Notes under the pieces: generated by a model
Database searches by the model: none
Told to the model about the DNA's origin: nothing
The model's input: the letters and a program-made list of their open reading frames with translations, nothing else
Shown: piece by piece, positions 38,074 to 46,929 of the stretch
How the letters are laid out: every line of letters begins with the position of its first letter
Position numbering within the stretch: the stretch's first letter is position 1
NCBI RefSeq assembly: GCF_005938675.2
Contig: NZ_VCCH02000003.1
Location: forward strand, 124,001-188,000
Length of the DNA: 64,000 bases
Source of the DNA: Mycobacterium sp. KBS0706
GTDB lineage: Bacteria > Pseudomonadota > Alphaproteobacteria > DSM-16000 > Inquilinaceae
Direction of reading: 5' to 3'
Made by a program: the position numbers and the translations under genes

Positions 38074-38264
38074 GGGGTCAGGTTTCTGTCAGCGGGTCTC
38101 CACATAGTGTAGCCGCGCCGGGTCCCGGGACCAAGGGCTGGTGTGATCGATGGCCCGGGGCCGACGCCGCCCCATCCGGCAAGTTTGGGACAATTGCGTC
38201 CCCGAATGGCCGTATTTCCCTGCCATGGTCACGCTTTCCCATTTCCATTGCAGGATATTTCGTC

Positions 38265-40604
38265 ATGCCGGCTCCGACAGATCCGCTTTACACCCAGCAA
38301 TGGCATCTCACCGGCGCCTGGGGCATCAATCTCGGCAACATCTGGGACGAATTCACCGGGAACGGCGTGGTCGCCGCCGTGCACGACCAGGGCATCGACT
38401 TCGCTCATCCCGACCTGAACGACAATCTCGACACCGCGCACAGCTTCAACGCCGCGACCGGCGGCACGGGCGGCGCGCCGGTGACTGCGGACGACAACCA
38501 CGGCACAGCCGTCGCCGGCATCATCGCCGCCGAGCGCAACGGCACCGGCGTGGTCGGCATCGCCTATGGCGCGACGCTCTTGTCCTATTACGACCCGCTG
38601 TTCCTCGACACGCTGCAGACGGCCGCGGCGAACGCCCGCAACCATGCGGCGGCCGATGCCGACGTGCTCAACAACAGCTGGGGCTTCGGCAACGCCTTCT
38701 TCGACGACCCGAACTCCGCCTTCCTCGACGATTTCGCCAATCCAGCCTGGGCCGCCGCCCGCACCGCCACGATCAACGCGGCGGCAAACGGGCGCGACGG
38801 GCTGGGCACGATCATCGTCCAGTCCGCCGGCAACGCTCGCGACTATGGCGACGACACCAACCTGCACAGCTTCCAGAACAACCGCTGGACCATCACCGTC
38901 GGCGCCAACGCCCAGAACGGCAGCCCGTCGAGCTATTCGACGCCGGGCTCGACGATCCTGGTCGGGGCGCCGGGCAGCCAGAGCGGGGGCAGCATCGTCA
39001 CCACCGACCGGGTGGGCGGCGCCGGTTATGCCGCGGGCAACTACATGACCGACTTCAACGGGACCTCGGCCGCGGCGCCGATGGTCTCCGGCGTCGTGGC
39101 GCTGATGTTGCAGGCCAACCCGAACCTCGGCTGGCGAGACGTGCAAGAGATCCTGGCCTACAGCGCTCGCGGCGACATCGTGGGCACGCTCGACGACACG
39201 ATCAACGGCGCGACCAACTCGAATGGCGGCGGCCTGACGGTCAATCACGACATCGGCTTCGGCCTGGTCGACGCCCATGCCGCGGTGCGCCTGGCCGAAA
39301 GCTGGCGCGGCCCTGCCCACACCAGCGCCAATGAGATCAGCGTCTCCGCCTCGGCCTCGCCCGGCCTCGGCATCCCCGATGCCAGCGCCACCGGCGTCAG
39401 CACGACGCTGACGATCGGCACCGGCATCGAGATCGACCGGGTCGAGGTGACGTTGAGCCTCGCTCACAGCTGGATCAGCGACCTGCAGGTCGTCCTGACC
39501 TCGCCGGACGGCACACAGAGCATCCTTGTGGATCGGCCGGGCGTCGGCGCGCTCGACGCGAACGGGTCGGGCCAGGACAACATCGCCTTCACCTTCGGCA
39601 CCGTCCACGACTGGGGCGAGAGCGGCCAGGGCGTGTGGACGCTGACCATCCGCGACCTGGCCGGCGGCGACACCGGCGTGCTGAACTCCTGGAATCTGCG
39701 GCTGTACGGCGATGCCGCCAGCCCGGACGACACCTACGTCTACACCAACGAATTCGCTACGATCGGCGCCGACGCGGCGCGCCGGACGCTGGCCGACGGC
39801 AGCGGCGTGGACACGATCAACGGCGCAGCCCTGACCGGCAGCGCGGTGATCGATCTCGCCGCCGGGGCCGCCACCATCGCCGGCCGGCCCGTCACCTTCG
39901 CCGCCGGCACGATGATCGAGAATGCGATCACCGGCGACGGCGCCGACGAGATCACCGGCGGCAGCGGCGTCAATCACCTGAGCAGCGGCCGCGGCAACGA
40001 CATACTTCGCGGCGGCGCCGGGGCGGATGTCCTGGACGGCGGCGCCGGCATCGACCTCGCCAGCTATTACGGCAGCTGGATCAGGGTCGTCGTCAACCTG
40101 ACCACCGCCACGGCCAGCGGCGGCGACGCCCAGGGCGACAGCCTGACCCGGATCGAGAACCTGTCCGGCAGCCAGGTCGGCGACGCCCTGTTCGGCAGCG
40201 CCGGCGCCAACACCCTGTCGGGCTGGTGGGGCGATGACCTCATCGTCGGGGTCGGCGGCCAGGATACGCTGGCCGGTGGCGCCGGGGCGGATCGCTTCGC
40301 CTATGGCAGCACATGGGAGAGCCAGGTCGGCGCCGGGTCAGACCGGATCACCGATTTCAGCCACGCCCAGGGCGACAAGGTCGATCTGTCGGTGATGGAC
40401 GCCAATGCCGGCCTGGCCGGCAACCAGGCCTTCACCTTCATCGGCACGAGGCTCTACAGCCATCACGCCGGCGAGCTGCGCTTCGCCGTCACCGATCCGA
40501 CCACCACCACCATCGCCGGCGACATCAACGGCGACGGTGTCTCCGACTTCCACATCCGCCTGACCGGAGCGATTGCACTGGTCGTCGCCGATTTCGTGCT
40601 GTGA
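38265..40604 (+). CDS. secreted kexin-type subtilase with P domain and RTX repeats
   Basis: Extracellular calcium-dependent serine protease, 779 residues. The subtilisin domain (about 15-345) has its triad Asp41 (AAVHDQGIDFAHPDL), His79 (DDNHGTAVAG) and Ser268 (FNGTSAAAPM), with Asn190 for the oxyanion hole. A proprotein-convertase P domain spans about 370-485. RTX glycine-rich nonapeptides follow (about 545-685; GGSGVNHLSSGRGNDILRGG, GGAGADVLDGGAGID), then a serralysin-type C-terminal region. There is neither a signal peptide nor a propeptide, as expected for type I secretion, but no type I exporter genes are nearby. The Asp loop reads VHDQG rather than the common DTG. Confidence 0.92.
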   Translation: MPAPTDPLYTQQWHLTGAWGINLGNIWDEFTGNGVVAAVHDQGIDFAHPDLNDNLDTAHSFNAATGGTGGAPVTADDNHGTAVAGIIAAERNGTGVVGIAYGATLLSYYDPLFLDTLQTAAANARNHAAADADVLNNSWGFGNAFFDDPNSAFLDDFANPAWAAARTATINAAANGRDGLGTIIVQSAGNARDYGDDTNLHSFQNNRWTITVGANAQNGSPSSYSTPGSTILVGAPGSQSGGSIVTTDRVGGAGYAAGNYMTDFNGTSAAAPMVSGVVALMLQANPNLGWRDVQEILAYSARGDIVGTLDDTINGATNSNGGGLTVNHDIGFGLVDAHAAVRLAESWRGPAHTSANEISVSASASPGLGIPDASATGVSTTLTIGTGIEIDRVEVTLSLAHSWISDLQVVLTSPDGTQSILVDRPGVGALDANGSGQDNIAFTFGTVHDWGESGQGVWTLTIRDLAGGDTGVLNSWNLRLYGDAASPDDTYVYTNEFATIGADAARRTLADGSGVDTINGAALTGSAVIDLAAGAATIAGRPVTFAAGTMIENAITGDGADEITGGSGVNHLSSGRGNDILRGGAGADVLDGGAGIDLASYYGSWIRVVVNLTTATASGGDAQGDSLTRIENLSGSQVGDALFGSAGANTLSGWWGDDLIVGVGGQDTLAGGAGADRFAYGSTWESQVGAGSDRITDFSHAQGDKVDLSVMDANAGLAGNQAFTFIGTRLYSHHAGELRFAVTDPTTTTIAGDINGDGVSDFHIRLTGAIALVVADFVL

Positions 40605-40649
40605 CCGGGCCTTTCGCCCCTTCCATCCGCTGTCACAAATCCCTATCTT

Positions 40650-40975
40650 GAGGGGGTCGGGCAACCGACTATGACGATAAACGCCTTTTGGAATAGACGC
40701 TGCGGACCCGGGGGCGGTACCCGGCGCCTCCACCAGATCTCCGGTGTTGGACGGAGTGCGGGGGCGAAATAGGATCGACGCGTGTAGTAAAGGGAAGGTT
40801 TTCGTCCGGCATGGTTCCGCCGTTATCGGGCCATTGCAATAGTTGCCAACGACAACTTTGCTGAGGTTCGCGCGGCTGCGTAAGCAGCTAAGCGTCCTCG
40901 ATAAATCCCTCGGCGGCTAGCCCCGTCGAGGTGGGGCTTGGGGCACCCAGCAACAGAACGCCCCGCTTCTCCCCC
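40650..40975 (+). ncRNA. ssrA: tmRNA, circularly permuted two-piece form
   Basis: Transfer-messenger RNA that rescues stalled ribosomes. The acceptor piece comes first (about 40652-40735), with T arm ACCCGGGGGCGGTACCCGG and 3' end CGCCTCCACCA. The coding piece starts at 40760 with GGGGGCG, which pairs with CGCCTCC of the acceptor piece to build the acceptor stem; the intervening 24 bases are removed. The tag is read from GCC at 40845 to TAA at 40883 and encodes ANDNFAEVRAAA. Pseudoknot sequence follows to about 40975. Both outer ends are approximate. The permuted form is the alphaproteobacterial type. Confidence 0.95.
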
Positions 40976-41062
40976 AAATCTCGACCCGGAATGTCGGACA
41001 TGGGCGGCTGTCTGCCGCGCGTCTCCCTTTTCATCCCGACGGCCCCGGTCTAGTGTGATCGG

Positions 41063-41554
41063 ATGGACGACGAACTCCGATACGACCGCATGGTCGAATC
41101 CGCCCTGCGGGGCGTGGTCAGGGAAGCTTTGGCCCAGGTGGCCGAGAAGGGGCTGACGGGTGATCATCATTTCTACCTGACCTTTGTGACCAATCATCGC
41201 GGGGTCGCGATCCCGGAATATCTGCGGCAGAAATACCCGCAGGAGATGACGATCGTCCTGCAGCACCAGTTCTTCGGGCTGGAGGTCTGCGAGGACCGGT
41301 TCTCGGTCTCGCTCAGCTTCTCCAGCAAGACCGAGCGCCTGGTGATCCCGCTGGCCGCGATCACCACCTTCGCCGACCCGTCGGTCAATTTCGCGCTGCA
41401 GTTCCAGTCTGCGAAGGAGGCCGCGGAAGCCGAGGACGCCGACGCCGCCGGGAACCCGGACGAGCCGGCCGAAACCGCAGCCAAGGCCCCGGCCGAGGGC
41501 GCACCGGCCGACGGCGCCAAGGTCGTGGCGCTGGACGCGTTCCGCAAGAAGTAG
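41063..41554 (+). CDS. sspB: SspB-type ClpXP adaptor for ssrA-tagged proteins
   Basis: Adaptor that captures ssrA-tagged substrates and delivers them to ClpXP. The 163-residue protein has the alphaproteobacterial SspB core (about 8-115; YDRMVESALRGVVREAL, then GDHHFYLTFVTNHRGVAIPE), an Ala/Glu/Pro-rich flexible linker, and a C-terminal ClpX-tethering tail ending VVALDAFRKK. It lies about 90 bp downstream of ssrA on the same strand, so tag RNA and tag-reading adaptor are neighbours. Confidence 0.93.
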   Translation: MDDELRYDRMVESALRGVVREALAQVAEKGLTGDHHFYLTFVTNHRGVAIPEYLRQKYPQEMTIVLQHQFFGLEVCEDRFSVSLSFSSKTERLVIPLAAITTFADPSVNFALQFQSAKEAAEAEDADAAGNPDEPAETAAKAPAEGAPADGAKVVALDAFRKK

Positions 41555-41569
41555 GCCGCCCCCAAACCC

Positions 41570-41658
41570 TGTCATGCCCGGGCTTGACCCGGGCATGCAG
41601 AGATGTCGATGCCGCTCTCGGTGGCCCCTGGATCGCCGGGTCAAGCCCGGCGATGACA
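41570..41658. repeat. palindromic interspersed repeat, type A, copy 2
   Basis: 89-bp element with the same ends as copy 1 (24445-24522): TGTCATGCCCGGGC at left and GCCCGGCGATGACA at right, but a different central loop. It lies between the converging sspB and COQ9-like genes and probably also acts as their terminator. Confidence 0.85.
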
Positions 41659-41672
41659 ATGAGCCTGATGGC

Positions 41673-42362
41673 CTACCCCGCCGCCGCTCCCCGCCCCTCG
41701 CGCAGCCGGGCGGCCAGCCGGAACGGCGCCTCGGCCAGGTCGCCGAGCCGCTTCAGCCCCGAGATCTGCCGGCCGAAGGCCAGCACCTCGCCGATCCGGC
41801 GCTCGAGGAAGGCGTGCGTGATCTCCTGCCCCTCCGACCGGTCGTCGAGCCAGACCAGCAGGGTCGAGGCATAGACCCCGGCCAGCAGCCCGCGCTTGGA
41901 GTAGTAGTTGAGATCGGTCGACCGGTCGCCGGCTGCCCGCCACATGGCGTCGACGGTGCGATGCAGCTGGCGCAAGCCGCGGCGCGACAGCGGGCGCAGC
42001 GCCCGCCGTGACAGGTCGCGCCGGACCGCGTCGCGATAGGGCGCCAGCACGTCGAGCCGCGCCGTCACCGCCTGGGCGATCTTCTCGCGCACCCGCAGGC
42101 TCGCGAAGGCCTCGCCCGCCTCCGCCAGCCGCGCCAGCATCGCCCGGTCGGCCCAGTCGTACAGATGGTCCGACAGCTCGGCGATCCCGCCCGGGAAGAG
42201 GATGGCGACCTCGTCAAGGCCGAATCCCGCATCCTCGGCGCCCAGCCGCAGCGCCTGCCGGGTCCAGCCGTCGAAGGCGACATGCGGCAGCACCGCCAGC
42301 AGCAGGGCGTCGCGCTCGCCAGTTTGATCGCCAAGAGGCTGATCGGGGGTAGAATCGGTCAT
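41673..42362 (-). CDS. COQ9 family protein (ubiquinone biosynthesis)
   Basis: Alphaproteobacterial homologue of mitochondrial COQ9, a lipid-binding TetR-fold protein that delivers quinone intermediates to the COQ7 hydroxylase. The 229-residue protein has the helical N-terminal region (LLAVLPHVAFDGWTRQALRL, then AILFPGGIAELSDHLYDWAD) and the typical end region with STDLNYYSKRGLLAGVYAST. It is close to def, eleven bases away on the same strand, and may be cotranscribed with it. Confidence 0.9.
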   Translation of the reverse strand: MTDSTPDQPLGDQTGERDALLLAVLPHVAFDGWTRQALRLGAEDAGFGLDEVAILFPGGIAELSDHLYDWADRAMLARLAEAGEAFASLRVREKIAQAVTARLDVLAPYRDAVRRDLSRRALRPLSRRGLRQLHRTVDAMWRAAGDRSTDLNYYSKRGLLAGVYASTLLVWLDDRSEGQEITHAFLERRIGEVLAFGRQISGLKRLGDLAEAPFRLAARLREGRGAAAG

Positions 42363-42373
42363 CGGTGCGTCCC

Positions 42374-42907
42374 TCAGGCTCTGTCGGCGAGATGGCGGGC
42401 CTCGGCGTCGACCGCGAGATCGTTCAGGTCGCGCAGCCGGTCGAGATACAGCACGCCGTCGAGATGGTCGACCTCATGCTGGACCACGCGGGCATGCAGC
42501 CCCTCGGCCTCACGCTCGATCACCTGGCCGTCGAGGCCGAGGCCGCGATAGCCGATCCGCCGCCAGCGCGGCACCAGGCCGCGGAGGCCCGGGATCGACA
42601 GGCAGCCTTCCATCCCCAGCACGGTGTCGTCGAGCAGCGGCACGATCTCGGGATTGATCAGCACGGTCGGCCCCTCCGGCGCCGGCGGCTCGCCCTCCTC
42701 CTGCCGGCCGGCCGGCACCTCGAACACGATCAGCCGCAGCGGCCGGTACACCTGCGGCGCCGCCAGGCCGATGCCCGGCGCGTCGCGCATGGTCTCGATC
42801 ATGTCCTCGGCCAGCCTCGCGATCTCCGGGTCGCCGGGGTCGGCCACGGGGTCGGCGATGCGGCGCAGCACGGGATGGCCCATGCCGACGATCTTCAACA
42901 ACGTCAC
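42374..42907 (-). CDS. def: peptide deformylase
   Basis: Removes the formyl group from nascent N-terminal methionines using a bound ferrous ion. The 177-residue protein carries all three family motifs: GIGLAAPQV (motif 1), EGCLSIPG (motif 2, metal-binding Cys) and HEVDHLDGVLY (motif 3, with HExxH in variant form HEVDH). The GTG at 42907 with GGGAG upstream is the best start. The region just upstream overlaps an antisense remnant of rpsU, so the def 5' end may have been rearranged. Confidence 0.95.
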   Translation of the reverse strand: MTLLKIVGMGHPVLRRIADPVADPGDPEIARLAEDMIETMRDAPGIGLAAPQVYRPLRLIVFEVPAGRQEEGEPPAPEGPTVLINPEIVPLLDDTVLGMEGCLSIPGLRGLVPRWRRIGYRGLGLDGQVIEREAEGLHARVVQHEVDHLDGVLYLDRLRDLNDLAVDAEARHLADRA

Positions 42908-42918
42908 GATCCCATCTC

Positions 42919-43119
42919 CCGCTTCACCGCCACTCCCGTGCGCTGAAGAGGATGCAGCGCGAGGCCATCTTCCGGGAGATGGAGCTTCGTCGCAACGGCA
43001 AGAAGCCGTCCGGGGCGCAGGCCCGCCGCGGCAACAGGCCGGGTAACCGCACCGCCGGGTATGGTCGTCATCATACCAGGGCGACCCCGGCGTCGACGGC
43101 GATGTCATTCCCCGCATAG
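42919..43119 (+). pseudogene. rpsU: 5'-truncated ribosomal protein bS21 gene remnant
   Basis: A frame too short to stand out, running from the def promoter region to TAG at 43119. Its centre reads SRALKRMQREAIFREMEL and then RRNGKKPSGAQARR, which matches the heart of bS21 (usual form ALKRKMQREGIFREMKLRR...KPSEKRARE) almost residue for residue, with one Lys missing before MQRE. The normal N-terminus (VLVRDNNVDQ-type) is absent and the tail is unlike bS21. The only ATG, at 42952, has no spaced ribosome site. I read it as a decayed rpsU copy; expression of a 55-residue product is possible but unsupported. Confidence 0.65.
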
Positions 43120-43185
43120 CTGATGTAGGAATCGGGTAAGGCGCCGCCCGCAGGGCGGCCGCCGGCAACGAAACCCGGGGGAAAC

Positions 43186-44307
43186 ATGCTCATCGGCGTG
43201 CCGAAGGAAATCAAAACCCACGAGTACCGTGTCGGCCTGACCCCGAGCTCCGTCCGCGAGCTGGTCCATCACGGTCACAGCGTCATCGTCCAGACCAATG
43301 CCGGCGCCGGGATCGATTTCGGCGACGACCGCTATCGCGCCGCGGGGGCGGAGATCGTGTCCTCCGCCCAGGAGATCTTCGACCGCGCCGAGATGGTGGT
43401 GAAGGTCAAGGAGCCGCAGCCGGACGAATGCCGCATGCTGCGCCGCGGCCAGGTGCTGTTCACCTATCTGCATCTGGCGCCCGACCCGCGCCAGACCGAG
43501 CTCCTGATGAAATCGGGCGCGGTTGCCATCGCCTATGAGACCGTGACCGATGCCCGCGGCGGGCTGCCGTTGCTGGCGCCGATGAGCGAAGTCGCCGGCC
43601 GCATGTCGATCCAGTGCGGCGCCCATTGCCTGGAGAAGATCCAGGGCGGCCGCGGCATGCTGCTGGGCGGCGTGCCCGGCGTGCCGGCGGCCAAGGTCGT
43701 CGTGCTGGGCGGCGGCGTGGTCGGCACCAATGCGGCGCGCATGGCGATGGGCCTGGAGGCCCATGTCACGGTGATCGACAAGTCGCTGCAGCGGCTGAAG
43801 GAGCTGGACCTGCAGTTCGGCGCCGAGCTCAACACCATCTACTCGACCGTCGACGCGATCGAGGAGCATGTCACCGGCGCCGACCTGGTGATCGGGGCGG
43901 TGCTGGTGCCGGGCGCCGCGGCGCCGCGGCTGGTCACCCGGGCGATGATCGCGAAGATGAAGCCCGGCTCGGTGGTGGTCGACGTCGCCATCGACCAGGG
44001 CGGCTGCTTCGAGACCTCCAAGCCCACCACCCACGACAACCCGACCTATGTGGTCGACGGGGTGGTGCATTACTGCGTCGCCAACATGCCGGGCGGCGTG
44101 GCGCGGACCTCGACCTTCGCGCTGAACAACGCCACCCTGCCCTTCGCCCTGGCGCTGGCCGACAAGGGCTATCGCCGGGCCTGCCTGGACGACCCGCATC
44201 TGCGCGAGGGGCTGAACATCCATTCCGGCCAGGTCACCAACAAGCCGGTGGCCGAGGCGCTGGGCCTGAACTACGTGCCGGCCGAGGTGGTGCTGCGCGC
44301 CGCCTGA
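43186..44307 (+). CDS. ald: alanine dehydrogenase
   Basis: NAD-dependent oxidative deamination of L-alanine to pyruvate and ammonia, reversible. The 373-residue protein begins [20 protein letters not shown], the AlaDH/PNT signature, with the catalytic His in YLHLAPD near residue 95 and the NAD-binding [19 protein letters not shown] near residue 170. Length and motifs match typical hexameric AlaDH. It converges with the iron alcohol dehydrogenase gene. Confidence 0.97.
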   Translation: MLIGVPKEIKTHEYRVGLTPSSVRELVHHGHSVIVQTNAGAGIDFGDDRYRAAGAEIVSSAQEIFDRAEMVVKVKEPQPDECRMLRRGQVLFTYLHLAPDPRQTELLMKSGAVAIAYETVTDARGGLPLLAPMSEVAGRMSIQCGAHCLEKIQGGRGMLLGGVPGVPAAKVVVLGGGVVGTNAARMAMGLEAHVTVIDKSLQRLKELDLQFGAELNTIYSTVDAIEEHVTGADLVIGAVLVPGAAAPRLVTRAMIAKMKPGSVVVDVAIDQGGCFETSKPTTHDNPTYVVDGVVHYCVANMPGGVARTSTFALNNATLPFALALADKGYRRACLDDPHLREGLNIHSGQVTNKPVAEALGLNYVPAEVVLRAA

Positions 44308-44323
44308 GGAGCCAAAAGTCGTG

Positions 44324-44352
44324 GGTTGGGTTCGCTCGCCGCGAACCCAACC
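44324..44352. terminator. 12-bp stem hairpin between ald and the alcohol dehydrogenase gene
   Basis: GGTTGGGTTCGC (44324-44335) and GCGAACCCAACC (44341-44352) pair perfectly around TCGCC. Placed between converging genes, it is likely a bidirectional terminator, though neither side has a T tract. Confidence 0.6.
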
Positions 44353-44358
44353 TGCGAA

Positions 44359-45627
44359 CTACCAGTTCGCCATCGACTCCCGCAGGATGCGCTCGAGATC
44401 GGCCGGCCCGACCGGCTTCGGCGCGCCGATCAGCAGCCGCTGCTGCTTCATGGCACCCTCGACCAGGGCCGGGATGTCGGCCTCGTCATAGCCCAGCGCG
44501 GCGATGCCGCTCGGTGCGCCGACCTGGCGCATCAGCGCGATCAGCGCCTTGGGCAGGCTGTCCGCCCCCGGATCGCTGACCGGTCGTCCGGTCAATAGCT
44601 CGGCCGCCCGGATATGCTTCTCCGGCGCCGAATCATAGGTGAAGCGGAACGCCGCCGGCGAGGTGACGATCACCGAGTAGCCATGCGGTACGAAGGCGTG
44701 GCTGTAGCCGTCGGCGTGGAAGTCGTGCTTCAGCCCGGCGATCGGATAGGCGCAGGCGTGCGGGATGTGCACCCCGGCGGTGCCGAAGCCGATCCCGGCC
44801 ATGGTCGCGCCCAGCATCATCGTGCCGCGCGCCTCTAGGTCGTCGCCATCGGCCACCGCGCGGGCCAGGAAGCGGCCGCCGAACTCGATCGCCTGCAGCG
44901 ACCAGATGTCGGCCACCGGGTTGCTGCCCTGATAGGGCGGCCGGTCGTCCGGCGTGGCCGGGCGCGGCCGCGCGTCGAACGGCCTGGAGATATAGGATTC
45001 GACCGCGTGGCAGACCACGTCGAGCCCGGCCGAGGCGGTGACGCCGGCCGGAGTGGTGCGCGACAGCTCCGGATCCACCAGGGCCAGGCTCGGGCGGATA
45101 TGCCGGTGCGAGATCCCGGTCTTCAGCTTGAGCTCGGGGATGTCGAGGATGGCGACGGTCGTGGCCTCCGACCCCGAGCCCGAGGTGGTCGGCACCGCCA
45201 CCAGCGGGAACAGCGGCCCCGGCGGCTTGCGCCCGCCGCCGATCGGCGCGTTGACATAGTCCATGATCGCGCCGCCATGGCGCTTGATCAGGTTGGCGAC
45301 CTTGGCGGTGTCGATGGTCGACCCGCCGCCGAGCGCGACGAAGCCGTCGACCTCCACCGAAAGCGCGACTTCGGCGGCGAGTTCCAGCGACTCGAGCGTC
45401 GGCTCCACCGCGATGCCCTCGAACCGGGTCACGCCAATGCCGCTGCGCTGGATGATGCGGATCACCCGGTCGATCAGCGCAAATACGTTCAGTGCCGGGT
45501 CGGCGACGAGCAGCACCCGGGAGACGCCGAGGCGCTTCAGCTCCCAGCCCAGATCCTCGACCGCGCCGGCGCCGAACTTCAGCGGCGCCGCTTCGATGGT
45601 GAAGATGCTTTCCAGGGATTCGCTCAC
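44359..45627 (-). CDS. iron-containing alcohol dehydrogenase, hydroxyacid-oxoacid transhydrogenase-like
   Basis: Group III (Fe-dependent) dehydrogenase, 422 residues. The nucleotide-binding [10 protein letters not shown] is near residue 98; the metal ligands are seen in [14 protein letters not shown], in [13 protein letters not shown] and in [13 protein letters not shown]. The long insertion with [20 protein letters not shown] and the GYSH block are characteristic of the ADHFE1 branch, whose members exchange 4-hydroxybutyrate and 2-oxoglutarate. Substrate is therefore likely a hydroxyacid but is not certain. It lies seven bases downstream of the nucleoside hydrolase gene. Confidence 0.85.
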   Translation of the reverse strand: MSESLESIFTIEAAPLKFGAGAVEDLGWELKRLGVSRVLLVADPALNVFALIDRVIRIIQRSGIGVTRFEGIAVEPTLESLELAAEVALSVEVDGFVALGGGSTIDTAKVANLIKRHGGAIMDYVNAPIGGGRKPPGPLFPLVAVPTTSGSGSEATTVAILDIPELKLKTGISHRHIRPSLALVDPELSRTTPAGVTASAGLDVVCHAVESYISRPFDARPRPATPDDRPPYQGSNPVADIWSLQAIEFGGRFLARAVADGDDLEARGTMMLGATMAGIGFGTAGVHIPHACAYPIAGLKHDFHADGYSHAFVPHGYSVIVTSPAAFRFTYDSAPEKHIRAAELLTGRPVSDPGADSLPKALIALMRQVGAPSGIAALGYDEADIPALVEGAMKQQRLLIGAPKPVGPADLERILRESMANW

Positions 45628-45634
45628 GCCCGCC

Positions 45635-46597
45635 TCACACCCGCTGCAACGCCTGGTAGATCAGCTCGAAGAAGCCGTCGGCGTCGATGTCGCGCAGCAC
45701 GCGGCAGTTCTTCGGCTTCGCATCCGGGCGGTTCCACTTGGCGGCCATATCCCACCAGTCGACCACGGTCATGCCCAGCGTATGCTCGCCCGCCAGCTCG
45801 ACCGCGACATGGCAGTCGCGGCCGCCGAACAGCTCCGGCCGCAGCAGATAGGCGATGACGCAGGGATCGTGCAGCGGCCCGCCGGCGGTGCCGTAGCGCT
45901 CCATGTCGAAACGCTCGTAGAAATCCAGCATGCCGTGCACGCTCTTCGCCACCGGCGTGCCCAGCGCCGCCACCTTGTCCAGCCAGGCGCGGGAGATCAG
46001 CGCCTTGTGGGTGACGTCGAGCGGCACCATCGTCAGCTTGATGCCGCTGGTCAGCACCACATGCGCGGCGTGCGGGTCGACATAGATGTTGAACTCGGCG
46101 GCCGGGGTGGTGTTGCCGCCCTCGAAGAAGCCGCCGCCCATGAACACGATCTCGTGGATCCGCGGCGCGATCTTGGGCTCGCGCACCAGCGCCGCGGCGA
46201 TGTTGGTCAGGGGTCCGAGCGGGCACAGCGTGTAGGTGCCTTCCGGCGCCGCCATGATCGTGTCGACGATCCAGTCGACCGCGTGGCCGGGCACCGGCTT
46301 GGTCGTGGGCTCAGGCAGGCCGGAGCCGTCGAGGCCGGTCTTGCCATGCACCGCCTCGGCGGTGACCAGCGGCCGCACCAGGGGGCGGATCGAGCCCTGG
46401 ACCACCGGGATGTCGGTGCGCCCGGCCAGCTCGCACAGCTTCAACGCATTGGCGGTGGTCAGATGCAGCGGCACATTGCCGGCGACGGTGGTGAGGCCGG
46501 CAATCTCCAGCTCGGGCGAGCCCATGGCCAGCAGGATGGCGATGGCGTCGTCCTGGCCCGGATCGGTGTCGATGATGATGCGCCTGGTCTCTGCCAT
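45635..46597 (-). CDS. inosine-uridine preferring nucleoside hydrolase
   Basis: Hydrolyses ribonucleosides to base and ribose in nucleoside salvage. The 320-residue protein has the family's calcium-binding IIIDTDPGQDDAIAILLA at residue 8, the NVPLHLTTANALKL segment and the second ligand block with ALGPLTNIAAAL-like CPLGPLTNIAAALV. Length matches IunH/RihA. It is paired with the iron alcohol dehydrogenase, seven bases apart, suggesting one transcript; the functional link is unclear. Confidence 0.94.
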   Translation of the reverse strand: MAETRRIIIDTDPGQDDAIAILLAMGSPELEIAGLTTVAGNVPLHLTTANALKLCELAGRTDIPVVQGSIRPLVRPLVTAEAVHGKTGLDGSGLPEPTTKPVPGHAVDWIVDTIMAAPEGTYTLCPLGPLTNIAAALVREPKIAPRIHEIVFMGGGFFEGGNTTPAAEFNIYVDPHAAHVVLTSGIKLTMVPLDVTHKALISRAWLDKVAALGTPVAKSVHGMLDFYERFDMERYGTAGGPLHDPCVIAYLLRPELFGGRDCHVAVELAGEHTLGMTVVDWWDMAAKWNRPDAKPKNCRVLRDIDADGFFELIYQALQRV

Positions 46598-46661
46598 CGC
46601 GGCCTCCCCTTCGGAATTCTATGGGAGGCTGGCTAGCACCGCGGCGCGGCGCCGTACAGAC

Positions 46662-46862
46662 TTACTCGGCGGCGAGGAGAACCGGCGCGTCGTCCTGCTC
46701 GCGGGTGGCCTCGTTCACCATATGGCGGATCGAGGTGACGCATTTGCCGCAGCGCGGGGCGCAGCCCAGCCCGGCATAGACCTGCCCCGCGGTCTTCGCC
46801 CCAGATTCGACGGCACACCGGATCTGAGTGTCGTTCAGGGCGTTGCAGATGCAGATGTACAT
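46662..46862 (-). CDS. bfd: bacterioferritin-associated ferredoxin
   Basis: Small [2Fe-2S] protein that reduces ferric iron in bacterioferritin so it can be released. The 66-residue protein starts MYICICNALNDTQIRCAVES and has the four ligand cysteines in the C-x-C...C-x2-C arrangement (ICICN; GCAPRCGKC). ATG at 46862 gives the normal length. No bacterioferritin gene is nearby. A Fur-like site lies 45 bp upstream. Confidence 0.93.
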   Translation of the reverse strand: MYICICNALNDTQIRCAVESGAKTAGQVYAGLGCAPRCGKCVTSIRHMVNEATREQDDAPVLLAAE

Positions 46863-46906
46863 GCGTCGGCGGCTCCGGTGTGTCACCGCAGGATGTAAAT
46901 GAGACT

Positions 46907-46925
46907 GCGAATGAGTGTCAATAGG
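46907..46925. promoter_or_regulatory. Fur-box-like site upstream of bfd
   Basis: GCGAATGAGTGTCAATAGG agrees with the 19-bp Fur-box form GCAAATGAGAATCATTTGC at 13 positions, and lies 45 bp upstream of the bfd start in a locally A+T-richer stretch. bfd is repressed by iron in many bacteria, so the site is plausible; Irr or RirA could act instead in this class. Confidence 0.45.
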
Positions 46926-46929
46926 CGCT

